A stretch of DNA of 64,000 nucleotides from an uncultured Pelagibacteraceae bacterium (GCA_902622805.1 CACNRG010000002.1:34299-98298), one strand, 5' to 3'; positions 1-9,973 are shown, counted from the stretch's first letter. Notes: generated from the sequence alone by a model not told the origin. Numbers and translations are program-made.

Positions 1-131
1 GCTTGATTCCCAACAACAACTAATGCTGAAAATCCAAACCTTCTTCCACCTTTTACAACTTTAGTAATCCTATTGATGTGAACTAGTTTTTCTAAAATAT
101 CGTCAGTTTTTTTATCTTTGTTATTCTCCAT
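1..131 (-). CDS. rpsE: 30S ribosomal protein S5, N-terminal part (cut by window edge)
   Basis: Only the first 43 codons are in the window; the gene runs off the left edge. The translation begins [16 protein letters not shown] and continues with the S5 signature [15 protein letters not shown], the start of the double-stranded RNA-binding-like S5 domain that contacts 16S rRNA near the decoding centre. The ATG at 131 lies two bases after the rplR stop, in the standard spc-operon order rplR-rpsE. Identity is clear from the signature and the position. The remaining two thirds, and whether rpmD, rplO and secY follow, cannot be seen. Confidence 0.95.
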   Translation of the reverse strand, partial: MENNKDKKTDDILEKLVHINRITKVVKGGRRFGFSALVVVGNQ

Positions 132-133
132 AA

Positions 134-490
134 TTAAAAATCCATTCCGTTTTTACGTAAAGTTTCTGCAAATATTTTTACACGACCATGATATTTATAA
201 ACACCACGATCAAAAAATATCTTTGTTATCTTTTTTTCTTGAGCCTTTTTTGCTAATTTTTCAGCCACAATCTTTGAAAGCTCAGTTTTATTTACTTTAG
301 ATCCTGACTTAATATCTTTTTCAATAGAAGAAGCTGACAATAAAGTGATATTCTTTCTATCATCAATAATTTGGGCAGAAATATTTTTTGCAGATCTGGA
401 AATACATAATCTGAATCTATCTTTAGGTGCAACTTTTTTAACTTTATTGCTTACTCTAAATCTTTTTCTTATTCCTGTAGTTAACTTCAT
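134..490 (-). CDS. rplR: 50S ribosomal protein L18
   Basis: L18 binds 5S rRNA and helps dock it into the central protuberance of the large subunit. The 118-residue length is normal for bacterial L18. The basic N-terminus ([18 protein letters not shown]) is followed by the conserved [18 protein letters not shown] strand, and the C-terminus carries [20 protein letters not shown], the typical L18 ending. The start codon overlaps the rplF stop by one base, which suggests translational coupling inside the spc operon, with rplF upstream and rpsE downstream. Confidence 0.97.
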   Translation of the reverse strand: MKLTTGIRKRFRVSNKVKKVAPKDRFRLCISRSAKNISAQIIDDRKNITLLSASSIEKDIKSGSKVNKTELSKIVAEKLAKKAQEKKITKIFFDRGVYKYHGRVKIFAETLRKNGMDF

Positions 491-1029
491 TATTTTTTCT
501 TTCCCTCTTTTTTGAGAACATATTGACCTTTTTCTCTAATTCCCTTGCCTTTATAAGGTTCAATTTTTCTAAATGTCTTGATTTTTGATACAACGACCCC
601 AACTAATTGTTTGTCAGAGCCTGATATTTTTAAGGTTGTTTGTTTTTCTACGACAATTTTAATCCCATCCGGAATATCAAAATTTATATCGTGGCTATAT
701 CCTAACTGTAAATTTAACTGATTACCTTTTAGAGCAGCTCTATAACCAACTCCAACTAATTCTAATGTTTTTTCATAACCAGCACTTGAACCAATTACTG
801 CATTATTAATTAGACTTCTATTCATTCCCCAAAGTCTTTTGGTATTTTGATCAATTTTTTTTGGCTTTATTGAAATTTCTTTTCCATCTTTAATTTCAAG
901 ATTAAATAAGTCTAAATCTATATCCAAAGATTTTTTACCTAGAGGGCCCTCAATGTTTAAAATATTACCAGCCAAAACAACTTTCACTTTGTCAGGGATT
1001 GCAATATTTATTTTTCCAATTTTAGACAT
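490..1029 (-). CDS. rplF: 50S ribosomal protein L6
   Basis: L6 sits at the base of the L7/L12 stalk and contacts helix 97 of 23S rRNA near the factor-binding site. The protein has 179 residues, the usual length, with the two tandem L6 folds: an N-terminal half beginning [17 protein letters not shown] and a C-terminal half with [19 protein letters not shown] and the near-terminal signature [15 protein letters not shown]. It overlaps rplR by one base and follows rpsH after two bases, as expected for the spc operon. Nothing unusual is seen. Confidence 0.97.
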   Translation of the reverse strand: MSKIGKINIAIPDKVKVVLAGNILNIEGPLGKKSLDIDLDLFNLEIKDGKEISIKPKKIDQNTKRLWGMNRSLINNAVIGSSAGYEKTLELVGVGYRAALKGNQLNLQLGYSHDINFDIPDGIKIVVEKQTTLKISGSDKQLVGVVVSKIKTFRKIEPYKGKGIREKGQYVLKKEGKKK

Positions 1030-1031
1030 AA

Positions 1032-1427
1032 TTAAAATACCTTACAAATTATTTCACCACCCACTTTTTGTTTTCTAGCATCCATATCTGTCATTACACC
1101 TTTTGGTGTTGAAACGATCGCTATGCCAAGACCATTATTGATTTTTGGTAAACTATCCGCACTAGAAAATATTCTTCTTCCTGGTTTTGATACTCTTTCA
1201 AAATTACTGATCACTGGACTTCCAGAATGATATTTAAGCTCTAATGATAAAATTGGTTTTTTATCATCCCCTGCTACTTTAAAATCTTTGATAAATCCCT
1301 CATTTTTAAGAATATCAGCAATTTTAGTTTTAAAATTTGATGATGGTAACTCTACTTTTTTATGATTTCTTGCTTGAGCATTTTTAATTCTAGCTATCAT
1401 ATCTCCTATTGGGTCACTTAAACTCAT
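1032..1427 (-). CDS. rpsH: 30S ribosomal protein S8
   Basis: S8 binds the central domain of 16S rRNA and is needed early in small-subunit assembly; in E. coli it is also the translational repressor of the spc operon. The 131-residue product starts MSLSDPIGDMIARIKNAQ, the S8 hallmark, and ends with the conserved block GLGIAIVSTPKGVMTD and GGEIICKVF. It lies between rpsN (10 bases upstream) and rplF. Whether S8 also represses this operon here cannot be judged, because no obvious S8-site mimic was identified by eye. Confidence 0.97.
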   Translation of the reverse strand: MSLSDPIGDMIARIKNAQARNHKKVELPSSNFKTKIADILKNEGFIKDFKVAGDDKKPILSLELKYHSGSPVISNFERVSKPGRRIFSSADSLPKINNGLGIAIVSTPKGVMTDMDARKQKVGGEIICKVF

Positions 1428-1437
1428 ATAATCCTTT

Positions 1438-1743
1438 CTACCAACTTGATTTAACTAAACCTGGTATTTTTCCTTGCAATCCAAGTTGTCTTAATGCAAT
1501 TCTAGAAATCTTTAATTTTCTATAAACACCATGTGGTCTACCTGTTATTTGACATCTATTCATGACTCTATTCTTTGCCGAATTCCTCGGTAATTTTGAT
1601 AATTTTTGTTGAGCCTTAAATCTTTCCTCTAGTGAAAGTTTTTTGTCCATCACTATATTTTTTAATCTCTCTCTCTTTTTATAAAGTTTATCTGAAAGTT
1701 TTATTCTTTTATTATTCTTATTAATTGAACTCATTTTAGCCAT
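1438..1743 (-). CDS. rpsN: 30S ribosomal protein S14, zinc-free long form
   Basis: S14 lies in the head of the small subunit next to the A site. At 101 residues this is the long, zinc-independent type: the four-cysteine ribbon of the short type is missing and only a single Cys remains in NRCQITGRPHGVYRK. The C-terminus IALRQLGLQGKIPGLVKSSW is strongly diagnostic. The gene lies between rplE and rpsH as in other Proteobacteria. Lack of the zinc ribbon is normal for the class, and no second S14 gene is visible in the window. Confidence 0.97.
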   Translation of the reverse strand: MAKMSSINKNNKRIKLSDKLYKKRERLKNIVMDKKLSLEERFKAQQKLSKLPRNSAKNRVMNRCQITGRPHGVYRKLKISRIALRQLGLQGKIPGLVKSSW

Positions 1744-1745
1744 GC

Positions 1746-2300
1746 TTAATTTTCTCCTTTTTTAATAAATGGGAAGTTTAGTTTTTCTAATAATGCAAAA
1801 CTATGCTCTTTGTTTTTAGATGATATAACAATTACAATATCTAATCCTCTTACTTTATCAGCTCTATCAAAGCTGACTTCTGGAAAAATTATATGTTCCT
1901 TTACGCCAAATGTGTAATTTCCAAATTTATCAAAACCATTAGCAGATAACCCTCTAAAGTCCTTAATTCTGGGTAAAGCTATATTTACTAATCTATCTAA
2001 AAATTCATACATCTTGTTTTGTCGTAATGTTACTTTCAGTCCAGCATTTGAACCTTTTCTTGTTTTAAAATTTGCTACCGATTTTTTAAATTTTGTAATA
2101 ACTGGTTTTTGACCTGTAATTTTAGCCATATCCTCTTCGCAAGATTTTAATATTTTTGAATCATTCCCGTCTAAACCCAGACCCATATTTAGAATTATCT
2201 TTTCTATTTTAGGGCTCATATAAATATTCTTGAATCCAAATTGATTTTTTAAAGCTGGTTGAATTTCTTTAAAGAAAAGTTCTTTTAATCTTGGTGTCAT
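1746..2300 (-). CDS. rplE: 50S ribosomal protein L5
   Basis: L5 binds 5S rRNA and, together with L18, forms the central protuberance, touching the P-site tRNA. The 184-residue product shows the L5 N-terminus (TPRLKELFFKEIQPALK), the conserved KIEKIILNMGLG strand, the GQKPVITKFKKSVANFK motif, and the C-terminal FGVKEHIIFPEV block. It overlaps rplX by one base at its start and is two bases from rpsN, so the genes are probably translated in a coupled way. Confidence 0.97.
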   Translation of the reverse strand: MTPRLKELFFKEIQPALKNQFGFKNIYMSPKIEKIILNMGLGLDGNDSKILKSCEEDMAKITGQKPVITKFKKSVANFKTRKGSNAGLKVTLRQNKMYEFLDRLVNIALPRIKDFRGLSANGFDKFGNYTFGVKEHIIFPEVSFDRADKVRGLDIVIVISSKNKEHSFALLEKLNFPFIKKGEN

Positions 2301-2548
2301 TATTTTTTAGCCTCTGATTTTTTAGTTAATTTTTTGTTATCAACTAACTTTAAATTAGAAATATGTATAAAGCTTTCTTTTGAAACAATTCCACCTTTTT
2401 TTTCTTTAGTTGTTTTTATATGTTTTTTAACCATATTAATTTCTTTGACTTTAGCTCTATTATTAGGTCTATCTATTTCAATAATTTCACCTTCTTTTTT
2501 TTTATCTTTACCAGCTAAAACTATTACCTTAAGACCTTTTTTAATCAT
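2300..2548 (-). CDS. rplX: 50S ribosomal protein L24
   Basis: L24 is an assembly-initiator protein that binds the 5' region of 23S rRNA near the exit tunnel. The KOW motif is recognisable at the N-terminus ([20 protein letters not shown]), and the middle holds [13 protein letters not shown]. At 82 residues it is about 20 shorter than the E. coli protein, with a reduced C-terminal tail, which fits general gene streamlining. It overlaps both rplN and rplE by one base. Identity is firm from motif and synteny. Confidence 0.95.
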   Translation of the reverse strand: MIKKGLKVIVLAGKDKKKEGEIIEIDRPNNRAKVKEINMVKKHIKTTKEKKGGIVSKESFIHISNLKLVDNKKLTKKSEAKK

Positions 2549-2916
2549 TATAATACCTCTGGTGCTAATGAAATTATTTTCATTTGACCTCTGTTTCTTA
2601 ACTCCCTCGTTACAGGACCGAATATTCTTGTACCCACTGGCTCACCTTTGTCATCAACTAATACGGCTGCATTATTATCGAACTTTACTTTTGATCCATC
2701 ATCTCTATGAATACCTTTTTTTACTCTTACTACTACTGCTTTATGAACTGAGCCTTTTTTAACTTTACCTTTAGGTATTGCTTCTTTAACAGCAATAACA
2801 ATAGTGTCACCTATGCTAGCATATCGTCTTTTTGAACCACCTAAGACCTTAATACACTCAATTTTTTTTGCACCAGTATTGTCGGCAACTTGTAATTCTG
2901 TTTGCACCTGTATCAT
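2548..2916 (-). CDS. rplN: 50S ribosomal protein L14
   Basis: L14 lies at the subunit interface, forms an intersubunit bridge with 16S rRNA and pairs with L19. The 122-residue product has the canonical N-terminus [20 protein letters not shown], the middle [20 protein letters not shown] and the end [10 protein letters not shown]. It is the first gene of the spc set and follows rpsQ with a one-base overlap, so no internal promoter gap separates the S10 and spc sets here. Length and sequence are entirely standard. Confidence 0.97.
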   Translation of the reverse strand: MIQVQTELQVADNTGAKKIECIKVLGGSKRRYASIGDTIVIAVKEAIPKGKVKKGSVHKAVVVRVKKGIHRDDGSKVKFDNNAAVLVDDKGEPVGTRIFGPVTRELRNRGQMKIISLAPEVL

Positions 2917-3152
2917 TATTTAATATTCTCCATAACTTGAAATTTTTTATTTTTCGAAAATGGTTTACTTTCAATAATTGAAACTTTATCTCCATTCTTA
3001 AATTTATTATTCTCATCATGCGCGTTATATTTTTTTCTTACCTTAATAACTTTTTTTAAAACTGGGTGAGAAAATTTTCTCTCAACCATTACAGTTATAG
3101 TCTTATTAGGTTTATCGCTTACAACTACTCCTGTTAAAATTTTTTTAGGCAT
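2916..3152 (-). CDS. rpsQ: 30S ribosomal protein S17
   Basis: S17 is a primary 16S rRNA-binding protein with an OB fold. The 78-residue product begins [19 protein letters not shown] and contains the conserved [20 protein letters not shown] stretch and a final strand with [14 protein letters not shown]. Its first eight bases overlap the end of rpmC and its last base overlaps rplN, making it one of the tightest junctions in the block. It is the last gene of the S10 set. Confidence 0.96.
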   Translation of the reverse strand: MPKKILTGVVVSDKPNKTITVMVERKFSHPVLKKVIKVRKKYNAHDENNKFKNGDKVSIIESKPFSKNKKFQVMENIK

Positions 3153-3336
3153 TAATTTTTTCCTTTAAAGATGTTTTCAATCTCGCTATAGTTTTCTTTG
3201 TCTCACCAATCTTAGCAGGATTAGTTATCTGTGAGTTTATTTTTTGAAATCTAAAGTTAAATAAATCTTTTTTTAGTTTATCTATATTCTTTATAATTTC
3301 GTCTTTTGATAATTTCTTAATTTCTTGTTTTTTCAT
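3145..3336 (-). CDS. rpmC: 50S ribosomal protein L29
   Basis: L29 is a small two-helix protein at the tunnel exit, next to L23, where trigger factor and SRP dock. The 63-residue product has the pattern [19 protein letters not shown] followed by [11 protein letters not shown], the usual L29 helical hairpin. It overlaps rplP by one base and rpsQ by eight. The protein is very Lys/Ile/Asn-rich compared with E. coli L29, as expected from the base composition. Confidence 0.95.
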   Translation of the reverse strand: MKKQEIKKLSKDEIIKNIDKLKKDLFNFRFQKINSQITNPAKIGETKKTIARLKTSLKEKINA

Positions 3337-3746
3337 TATGCAAATCTTTTTATAGTTTTTGTTTTAATTGGTAATTTTGCTGATGCTTTATATAACGCTT
3401 CTTTAGCAATTTGTTCAGAAACACCGTCGACCTCAAATAATATTCTTCCTGGTTTTACTCTACAAGCATAGTACTCTGGTGAGCCCTTGCCCTTACCCAT
3501 TCTTACCTCAATAGGTTTTTTTGATACGGGGATATTTGGAAATACTCTTGTCCAAACTCTGCCTTGTCTTTTCATATGTCTTGTTAATGCAACTCTAGCA
3601 GCCTCAATTTGTTTACCTGTTACTCTATCTGGTGTCATGGCTTTTAATGCATATGCTCCATAATTTATAAAATTCGCTCTCGAAGCGTTTCCATGAATTC
3701 TTCCTTTGTGAGCTTTTCTCCATTTAGTTCTAACAGGTTGTAGCAT
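3336..3746 (-). CDS. rplP: 50S ribosomal protein L16
   Basis: L16 sits near the peptidyl-transferase centre and the A-site tRNA elbow. The 136-residue product starts [16 protein letters not shown], contains [17 protein letters not shown], and has the conserved [20 protein letters not shown] block around residues 80-100, including the Arg region hydroxylated in some bacteria. It lies between rpsC and rpmC with minimal spacing. The Arg of the RVWTRVFP segment is kept. Confidence 0.97.
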   Translation of the reverse strand: MLQPVRTKWRKAHKGRIHGNASRANFINYGAYALKAMTPDRVTGKQIEAARVALTRHMKRQGRVWTRVFPNIPVSKKPIEVRMGKGKGSPEYYACRVKPGRILFEVDGVSEQIAKEALYKASAKLPIKTKTIKRFA

Positions 3747-3747
3747 T

Positions 3748-4428
3748 TTATTCTTTAGCCTCTTTAGCGGTTACCTTGTTTGTTTCTTGACTGAATTCTT
3801 TTGCAAAAACTTCACCTTTATAGATCCATACTTTAATTCCAATAATGCCATATGTAGTTAATGCTTCTGCTTCTGCATAATCAATATCAGCTCTGAGTGT
3901 ATGAGAGGGAATGCTACCATCTCTTAACCATTCTGTCCTTGCAATTTCATTTCCACCAAGTCTACCACTACAAGAAACCTTGATGCCTTTAGCACCAAGT
4001 CTTATACATGATTGCATTGCTCTCTTCATCGCTCGCCTATATGAAATTCTCTTTACTAATTGTTGTGCAATATTTTCAGCTACTAAATAAGCATTGGTCT
4101 CTGGTTTTTTTACCTCTTTAATATTTAATGTGACTTCATTTTTAGTAAACTTTGATAAATTATTTTTTATTTTATCAATATCACTTCCTTTTTTACCAAT
4201 AACAAAGCCTGGTCTTGAAGTGTAAATTGTAACATAACATTTATTTGATGTTCGTTCGATCATAACTTTAGACACTCCAGAGTTAATAACATTTTTTTTG
4301 ACGTATTCTCTAATTTTAAAATCTTCAATTAAATAATTCCCAAAATCTTTTTTCTTAGCATACCAGACAGAGTCCCAACCTCTATTGACACCTAATCTAA
4401 AACCTACAGGGTTAACTTTTTGTCCCAT
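3748..4428 (-). CDS. rpsC: 30S ribosomal protein S3
   Basis: S3 lines the mRNA entry channel and takes part in helicase activity of the ribosome. The 226-residue product starts [13 protein letters not shown], has the type-2 KH domain with [17 protein letters not shown] at about residues 70-88, and the C-terminal domain with [20 protein letters not shown] and [13 protein letters not shown]. The acidic-basic C-terminal tail is short. The start overlaps the rplV end by 17 bases, the largest overlap in the ribosomal block. Confidence 0.97.
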   Translation of the reverse strand: MGQKVNPVGFRLGVNRGWDSVWYAKKKDFGNYLIEDFKIREYVKKNVINSGVSKVMIERTSNKCYVTIYTSRPGFVIGKKGSDIDKIKNNLSKFTKNEVTLNIKEVKKPETNAYLVAENIAQQLVKRISYRRAMKRAMQSCIRLGAKGIKVSCSGRLGGNEIARTEWLRDGSIPSHTLRADIDYAEAEALTTYGIIGIKVWIYKGEVFAKEFSQETNKVTAKEAKE

Positions 4429-4810
4429 GACTCTCCATCTTTTTTGCCTCTGATAATATTATTGTTATACTTGAATAAGGTTTTAAAATCGAAGCAGCTC
4501 TACCTTTTGCTCTAGGCCTAAACCTTTTCATGGTTATTTTTTTTCCACAGTATGCTTCTTTTACAATTAAATTATCAATATCATATTGAAAATTATTTTC
4601 CGCGTTAGCTACAGCTGAACTAATTGTTTTTCTTATATCTTTAGTAATTCTTTTTTCTGAAAATTGTAAATCTCTAATAGCTAGATCAACTTTTTTTCCA
4701 ACAATTCCTTTCAATATTGGATTAAGTTTTCTAACACTAGATCTTATATTATTATTAATAGATCTAACTGTTTTTTCATTATTTTTATTAATCTTCTTTT
4801 TTTTACTCAT
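4412..4810 (-). CDS. rplV: 50S ribosomal protein L22
   Basis: L22 interacts with all 23S rRNA domains, and its long beta-hairpin lines the narrow part of the nascent-peptide tunnel. The 132-residue product has a Lys/Asn-rich N-terminal extension of about 20 residues before the core ([20 protein letters not shown]), and the tunnel hairpin sequence [20 protein letters not shown]. It lies between rpsS and rpsC as expected. The N-terminal extension is the only departure from the typical length of about 110 residues. Confidence 0.95.
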   Translation of the reverse strand: MSKKKKINKNNEKTVRSINNNIRSSVRKLNPILKGIVGKKVDLAIRDLQFSEKRITKDIRKTISSAVANAENNFQYDIDNLIVKEAYCGKKITMKRFRPRAKGRAASILKPYSSITIILSEAKKMESHGTKS

Positions 4811-4813
4811 AAA

Positions 4814-5107
4814 TTACTTTTTTGCTTCTTCAGGTTTAGCTTTTTTATCAGCAGGTGTATGACCAAAAAAAGTTCTCGTAGGTGCAAATTCCCCCATTTT
4901 ATGACCAACCATATCTTCTGAAATTGTAATTGGTATAAATTTTTTTCCATTATAAATTAAAAAACTTACTCCAACAAAATCAGGAATTATCGTAGATTTT
5001 CTGGACCAGGTCTTTATTGGAATTTTTTTTGGATCTGCTTTGTATTTATCAACTTTTTTCATTAAGCTATCTTCAACAAATGGTCCCTTCCAAACTGCTC
5101 TAGCCAT
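4814..5107 (-). CDS. rpsS: 30S ribosomal protein S19
   Basis: S19 forms a complex with S13 in the head of the small subunit and makes intersubunit bridges. The 97-residue product begins [19 protein letters not shown], keeps the [14 protein letters not shown] segment and the [18 protein letters not shown] signature, and ends with a Lys/Ala/Glu tail. It lies three bases after rplB and three before rplV, in the standard S10-operon position. Confidence 0.97.
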   Translation of the reverse strand: MARAVWKGPFVEDSLMKKVDKYKADPKKIPIKTWSRKSTIIPDFVGVSFLIYNGKKFIPITISEDMVGHKMGEFAPTRTFFGHTPADKKAKPEEAKK

Positions 5108-5110
5108 TAT

Positions 5111-5944
5111 CTAATCCTTCCTCTTCTTTCTTCTACGTACAATGAATTTATCTGTACTCTTATTATCTCTTGTTTTTAATCCTTTTGCAGATTGACCTGT
5201 TGGAGAAACAGGGTGTCGTCCACCAGCTGTCTTACCTTCTCCACCTCCGTGTGGGTGATCAACTGGGTTTTTAACTACTCCTCTAGTGTGAGGGCGTCTA
5301 CCTAGCCATCTTGATCTACCTGCCTTACCTATCTTAATATTTTTTTGGTCTGGATTGCTTAAAACGCCAATTGTAGCAAGAGATCTAGAATCAATTTTTC
5401 TTACCTCACCTGAAGCAAGTTTGATTAAACTATAATTTCCATCTAAACCACTAATTGTCACTGAAGTACCTGCTGATCTTGCTATTTTACCACCGCCGCC
5501 TGGTTGAATTTCTACATTGTGAATGTTTATACCAACCGGAATATCTTGTAATGGCATACAATTTCCAACTTTAATCTCTTTTTTTGTTCCATTTTCCACT
5601 ACATCACCAACTTTAATTTTTTGTGGCGCTAGATAATAAGCATGCGAGTTATCCTGAAATTTTACCAACATAATATAACAAGATCTATTTGGATCGTATT
5701 CAATTCTCTCAACTTTTGCAGGCATATCATTTTTTTTTCTATAGAAATCAACGTGTCTATACATTTTTTTGTGTCCACCTGCCCTATTGATAGATGTTAT
5801 ATGACCATTATTATTTCTGCCTTTCATGGCGTTTTTAGGTGAAACTAAAGTTTTAAATGGTTTACCTTTCCATAAACCTGATCTATCGACAAGAATTGTT
5901 CCTCTTGTTGATTTTGTGTATGGTTTAAAAGTTTTTAGTGCCAT
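5111..5944 (-). CDS. rplB: 50S ribosomal protein L2
   Basis: L2 is a primary 23S rRNA-binding protein needed for subunit association and for peptidyl-transferase activity. The 277-residue product, the normal length, contains the OB and SH3-like core with VERIEYDPNRSCYIMLVKF, the MPLQDIPVGINIHNVE segment, and the near-universal GVVKNPVDHPHGGGEGKT motif with the functionally important histidine. The basic C-terminus KFIVRRRKKRKD is typical. It is flanked by rplW and rpsS. Confidence 0.98.
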   Translation of the reverse strand: MALKTFKPYTKSTRGTILVDRSGLWKGKPFKTLVSPKNAMKGRNNNGHITSINRAGGHKKMYRHVDFYRKKNDMPAKVERIEYDPNRSCYIMLVKFQDNSHAYYLAPQKIKVGDVVENGTKKEIKVGNCMPLQDIPVGINIHNVEIQPGGGGKIARSAGTSVTISGLDGNYSLIKLASGEVRKIDSRSLATIGVLSNPDQKNIKIGKAGRSRWLGRRPHTRGVVKNPVDHPHGGGEGKTAGGRHPVSPTGQSAKGLKTRDNKSTDKFIVRRRKKRKD

Positions 5945-5948
5945 TTAA

Positions 5949-6242
5949 TTAAACTCCAGTTGTAAGGTCAATACTTTGACCTTTTTTTAATGTGATAATT
6001 GCTTTTTTAAATCCAGAAACTTTAACTTTTCTTCCTCTGGTTAATTTAGTTCTGTTTTGTTTATTGATAATATTGATTTTAGTAACATTTACTTTAAAAA
6101 TCTTTTCAATATTTGTTTTTAAGTTTTTCTTATTCGCAGTAGCCGGAACTTTGAAAACAACTTTATTTTGTTCTGACAAATTAGTTGTTTTTTCTGTAAC
6201 TATCGGAGATAAAATTTTATCGTATAAATGTAACTTATCCAT
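5949..6242 (-). CDS. rplW: 50S ribosomal protein L23
   Basis: L23 sits at the exit tunnel and is the main docking site for trigger factor and SRP. The 97-residue product shows the family opening YDKILSPIVTEKTTNLSEQN, then KVVFKVPATANKKNLKTNIE and the RGRKVKVSGFKKAIITLKKG tail. Its start overlaps the rplD stop by one base. The order rplC-rplD-rplW-rplB is the standard S10 order. Confidence 0.96.
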   Translation of the reverse strand: MDKLHLYDKILSPIVTEKTTNLSEQNKVVFKVPATANKKNLKTNIEKIFKVNVTKINIINKQNRTKLTRGRKVKVSGFKKAIITLKKGQSIDLTTGV

Positions 6243-6865
6243 TATGAATATCTCTTTTCTAACTCTTTAATTGAGCTTTCTGTAAAGACTACTTTTTTAA
6301 ATTTTACTATATCAAAAGCACTAAAATGATTTATGTCTGTAACTTTTACGTTTGGAATATTTCGGACTGATTTTTCAATTTTTTGCCTAGAGTTTTTATC
6401 TAAAATTATAAGAGAATTAGTAATTTCAAATTTCTTTATTATTAAATGCATTTCTTTTGTCTTTTTAATTTCACTATTAAAGTCACTAAAAATTAATAAA
6501 TCTTTATTTTTGTTTTTTTCGGTTATTAATGAGGCGATGCTTAATTTTTTTTCACTTTTATTTAATTTTCTTTTTTTATATGCCAACTCTCCTTTAGGTC
6601 CATGAGCTATACCACCTCCAACGAAAATTGGTGCTTTTCTACTTGCATGTCTTGCTCCACCAGTTCCTTTTTGAGCATATATTTTTGAAGTTGGTCCAGA
6701 AACTTCATTTTGTTGTTTCGTTTTAGCATGTCTTCCTTTGTAATTTGCATTTGTTTTATATAAAACACTGTTAACTAATTTCTTATTTATTTTAGCTGAA
6801 AATATTTTATCAAGAACTTCAATCGAGTCCTTCTTGCCATTTAAATTCAATTTATCTACTTTCAT
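6242..6865 (-). CDS. rplD: 50S ribosomal protein L4
   Basis: L4 binds domain I of 23S rRNA and its extended loop reaches the tunnel constriction; in E. coli it also represses its own S10 operon. The 207-residue product holds the loop motif GTGGARHASRKAPIFVGGG at about residues 67-87 followed by GPKGELAYKKR, with a divergent, Lys-rich C-terminal half. The loop is well kept while the rest is diverged, as often seen for L4. It overlaps rplC and rplW by one base each. Confidence 0.96.
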   Translation of the reverse strand: MKVDKLNLNGKKDSIEVLDKIFSAKINKKLVNSVLYKTNANYKGRHAKTKQQNEVSGPTSKIYAQKGTGGARHASRKAPIFVGGGIAHGPKGELAYKKRKLNKSEKKLSIASLITEKNKNKDLLIFSDFNSEIKKTKEMHLIIKKFEITNSLIILDKNSRQKIEKSVRNIPNVKVTDINHFSAFDIVKFKKVVFTESSIKELEKRYS

Positions 6866-7575
6866 TATTTTTTCTTTTTATCGGGTGTTTTTTTTGCTTC
6901 CTCTAAAGCTTTTAATTTTTCATCAATTGTTAATTTATTAGTATTTTTTATTGATTTTTTTACTAAAATTTCCGAATTTTTTGCTCCTGGAATTGAACCT
7001 TTTAAATATAGTAGTTCGTTTTCAATATCTGTTTTAATAATTTCAATATTTAGCATAGTTCTTAACTTATCACCCATATGACCGGCCATTTTTTTACCTT
7101 TAAATACCTTTCCAGGATCTTGTCTTTGACCAGTAGATCCATGAGATCTATGAGAAACTGAGACACCATGAGAAGCTCTTAAACCACCAAAATTATGTCT
7201 TTTCATAGCACCTGCAAAACCTTTACCAATAGTTTTTGATCTTGTGTCAACAAATTTAATGTCTTTAAAAATCTCTAATCCGAACTCATTACCTTCTTTA
7301 AAAGTTTCCGTATTTTCTACTCTAAATTCTTTTAAAGTTTTTTTAGGTTCAGTATTTTTTTTTGAAAAAAATCCTTTCATTGCCTTTGTGAGCTTAGAAT
7401 TTTTAATTTTTCCAAAACCTAACTGGACACCTTTGTATCCTCTTTTTTCTTTATCTATTATTTGAATAACTCTTGCTTTTTCCATCTTAAGCACTGTAAC
7501 TGGAACTAATTGACCAGTTTTATAAAACTCTCTGGTCATTCCAATTTTTTTTCCTATTAAAGCAATCTCAGTCAT
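6865..7575 (-). CDS. rplC: 50S ribosomal protein L3
   Basis: L3 organises the 3' end of 23S rRNA near the peptidyl-transferase centre. The 236-residue product starts EIALIGKKIGMTREF and has the loop motif HGSTGQRQDPGKVFKGKKMA, which includes the glutamine that PrmB methylates in other bacteria. A Lys-rich tail of about 30 residues (ending EEAKKTPDKKKK) extends past the normal C-terminus. It lies between rpsJ and rplD. Confidence 0.97.
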   Translation of the reverse strand: MTEIALIGKKIGMTREFYKTGQLVPVTVLKMEKARVIQIIDKEKRGYKGVQLGFGKIKNSKLTKAMKGFFSKKNTEPKKTLKEFRVENTETFKEGNEFGLEIFKDIKFVDTRSKTIGKGFAGAMKRHNFGGLRASHGVSVSHRSHGSTGQRQDPGKVFKGKKMAGHMGDKLRTMLNIEIIKTDIENELLYLKGSIPGAKNSEILVKKSIKNTNKLTIDEKLKALEEAKKTPDKKKK

Positions 7576-7577
7576 AA

Positions 7578-7886
7578 TTATATTTTAATTTCCACATCAA
7601 CTCCTGAGGCTAAATCCAACTTCATTAAAGCTTCAACTGTTTGTGGTGTTGGTTCAACTATATCAATCAATCTCTTATGTGTTCTTGACTCAAATTGTTC
7701 TCTACTCTTTTTATCAATATGTGGTGAACGTAATACTGTGTACCTTTCAATCTTAGTAGGCAAAGGAATTGGGCCTTTTATCGTTGCTCCAGTCCTTTTA
7801 ACAGTATTTACAATTTCCTCTGTAGAAGCGTCTAAGATCTTATTATCATAAGCTTTAAGTTTAATTCTGATATTCTGTTTTTCCAT
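7578..7886 (-). CDS. rpsJ: 30S ribosomal protein S10
   Basis: S10 lies in the head of the small subunit and also acts as NusE in transcription antitermination. The 102-residue product contains [20 protein letters not shown], the [19 protein letters not shown] block and the ending [13 protein letters not shown]. It follows fusA after two bases; there is no tuf gene between fusA and rpsJ, so the str and S10 sets are joined directly. Confidence 0.98.
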   Translation of the reverse strand: MEKQNIRIKLKAYDNKILDASTEEIVNTVKRTGATIKGPIPLPTKIERYTVLRSPHIDKKSREQFESRTHKRLIDIVEPTPQTVEALMKLDLASGVDVEIKI

Positions 7887-7888
7887 AA

Positions 7889-9967
7889 CTACCCTGCAAT
7901 CTTTTTAGTAACTTCATCTTGAACATTCTGAGGAACTTTTGAATAATGATCAAAAAACATTGAATATTGTGCTCTACCTTGAGACATAGATCTTAAACTG
8001 TTAATATACCCAAACATATTAGCAAGAGGAACCATTGCTGTAATTACAGTTGCATTACCTCTTTGTTCTTGAGTACTTATTTGCCCTCTTCTACTATTTA
8101 AATCACCAATAACATCTCCCATATAATCTTCAGGGGTTACAACCTCAACTCTCATTACTGGTTCTAATAATTTTAATCCACCTTTAGTACAAGCTTCTTT
8201 AAAACAAGCTCTACTTGCTAACTCAAAAGCTAAAACACTTGAGTCAACATCATGATGTAATCCATCTAAAATAGTTACCTTGTAATCTATCATTGGAAAT
8301 CCGGCCAAAATTCCACCATCAGATACAGTTTCTATACCTTTTTCAACACCAGGAATAAATTCTTTTGGAATAGCACCACCTTTTATCTTACTTTCCACCT
8401 CTCTACCTTTTCCAGGTTCTTGAGGCTCTACAAGTAATTTAACTTTTGCAAATTGTCCTGCACCACCACTCTGTTTTTTATGTGTATATTCAACTTCAGA
8501 TGAAGATTCTATCGTTTCTCTGTACGCCACTTGAGGAGCGCCAACATTAGCTTCAACTTTAAATTCTCTTTTCATTCTATCAACAATAATGTCTAAATGA
8601 AGTTCACCCATGCCTTTGATGATTGTTTGACCAGACTCCTCATCAGAGGTAACTCTAAATGATGGATCTTCTTTTGCTAATCTACCTAATGCTTCACCCA
8701 TCTTCTCTTGGTCAGCTTTTGTTTTTGGCTCAACAGCAATTTCAATAACTGGATCAGGAAACTCCATAGGTTCAAGAAGAACAGAATTTTCTCTATCACA
8801 TAATGTATGCCCAGTAATAGTATTTTTCAAACCTGCTAAAGCAACTATATCTCCTGCATTTGCCTCTTTAATATCCTCTCTGGAGTTTGCGTGCATTAAA
8901 AGCATTCTTCCAACTCTTTCTTCCTTTTCTTTAGATGAATTAAAAACGGCTGTTCCTGTTTTGATTGTTCCTGAATATACTCTTATAAATGTTAAAGAAC
9001 CAACAAATGGGTCAGTTGCAACTTTAAATGCTAATGCTGAAAAAGAGACACTATCATCAAATTTCATCTCCATTTCATCTTCACCTCCTAGTTTAGTTCC
9101 TTTTATAGACCCAATATCAACTGGGCTAGGCAAATAATTTATAACTGCATCCAATAAAGGTTGAACTCCCTTATTTTTGAAGGCCGATCCAGTTAAAACT
9201 GGCACAAAACTGAAATTTAAAGTTCCTTTTCTAATACATTTAACAAGATCTTCTTCTTTAATATCATCTCCATTTAAGTAGCTTTCCATTAATTTTTCAT
9301 CTTGCTCTACAGCCAACTCAACAAGTTCAGTTCTATATTTTTGAGCAATTTCTTTTAAATCATCAGGTATTTCTTTATATTCCCATTCAGCACCTAAAGC
9401 TTCATTTTTCCATACCTGAGCTTTCATTTTTACTAAATCAACAACACCAGTTAATGATGCTTCAATTCCAATTGGAACTTGTAAAACTAATGGTTTAGCA
9501 CCTAGCCTGTCCTTGATCATATCAACACATCTAAAAAAGTCAGCTCCAGTTCTATCTAGCTTATTTACGAAACAAATTCTTGGAACTTTATATTTATCAG
9601 CTTGTCTCCATACTGTTTCAGATTGAGGCTCTACACCTGCAACACCGTCAAATACAGCCACTGCTCCATCTAAAACCTTTAATGATCTTTCAACTTCTAT
9701 TGTAAAATCCACGTGACCAGGAGTATCTATTATATTTATTCTGTGATCTTGCCAAAAACAAGTTGTTGCAGCTGAAGTTATTGTTATTCCTCTTTCTTGC
9801 TCTTGCTCCATCCAATCCATAGTTGCTGCACCATCATGTACTTCACCTATTTTATGACTTTTACCTGTATAATATAAAATTCTTTCAGTAGTAGTAGTTT
9901 TTCCAGCATCAATGTGAGCCATGATACCAATATTTCTATACTTATCTAAAGTGTGTGTTCTTCCCAT
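7889..9967 (-). CDS. fusA: Translation elongation factor G
   Basis: EF-G is the GTPase that moves tRNAs and mRNA through the ribosome and, with RRF, splits ribosomes. The product has 692 residues, the usual length. The P-loop [11 protein letters not shown] is at residues 17-27, followed by [10 protein letters not shown] (switch I), [16 protein letters not shown] (G3) and [10 protein letters not shown] (G4). Domain IV is marked by [20 protein letters not shown] and domain V by [20 protein letters not shown]. It lies between rpsG and rpsJ. The tuf copy usually next to it is missing; the only tuf in the window is at 22132-23322. Confidence 0.98.
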   Translation of the reverse strand: MGRTHTLDKYRNIGIMAHIDAGKTTTTERILYYTGKSHKIGEVHDGAATMDWMEQEQERGITITSAATTCFWQDHRINIIDTPGHVDFTIEVERSLKVLDGAVAVFDGVAGVEPQSETVWRQADKYKVPRICFVNKLDRTGADFFRCVDMIKDRLGAKPLVLQVPIGIEASLTGVVDLVKMKAQVWKNEALGAEWEYKEIPDDLKEIAQKYRTELVELAVEQDEKLMESYLNGDDIKEEDLVKCIRKGTLNFSFVPVLTGSAFKNKGVQPLLDAVINYLPSPVDIGSIKGTKLGGEDEMEMKFDDSVSFSALAFKVATDPFVGSLTFIRVYSGTIKTGTAVFNSSKEKEERVGRMLLMHANSREDIKEANAGDIVALAGLKNTITGHTLCDRENSVLLEPMEFPDPVIEIAVEPKTKADQEKMGEALGRLAKEDPSFRVTSDEESGQTIIKGMGELHLDIIVDRMKREFKVEANVGAPQVAYRETIESSSEVEYTHKKQSGGAGQFAKVKLLVEPQEPGKGREVESKIKGGAIPKEFIPGVEKGIETVSDGGILAGFPMIDYKVTILDGLHHDVDSSVLAFELASRACFKEACTKGGLKLLEPVMRVEVVTPEDYMGDVIGDLNSRRGQISTQEQRGNATVITAMVPLANMFGYINSLRSMSQGRAQYSMFFDHYSKVPQNVQDEVTKKIAG

Positions 9968-9973
9968 AATAAA

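Noticed and set aside
2334..2762. 142-residue plus-strand frame opposite rplX and rplN
   Set aside because: Leu/Ile/Phe-rich because it is antisense to Lys/Asn/Glu-rich ribosomal genes; no start signal and no family likeness.
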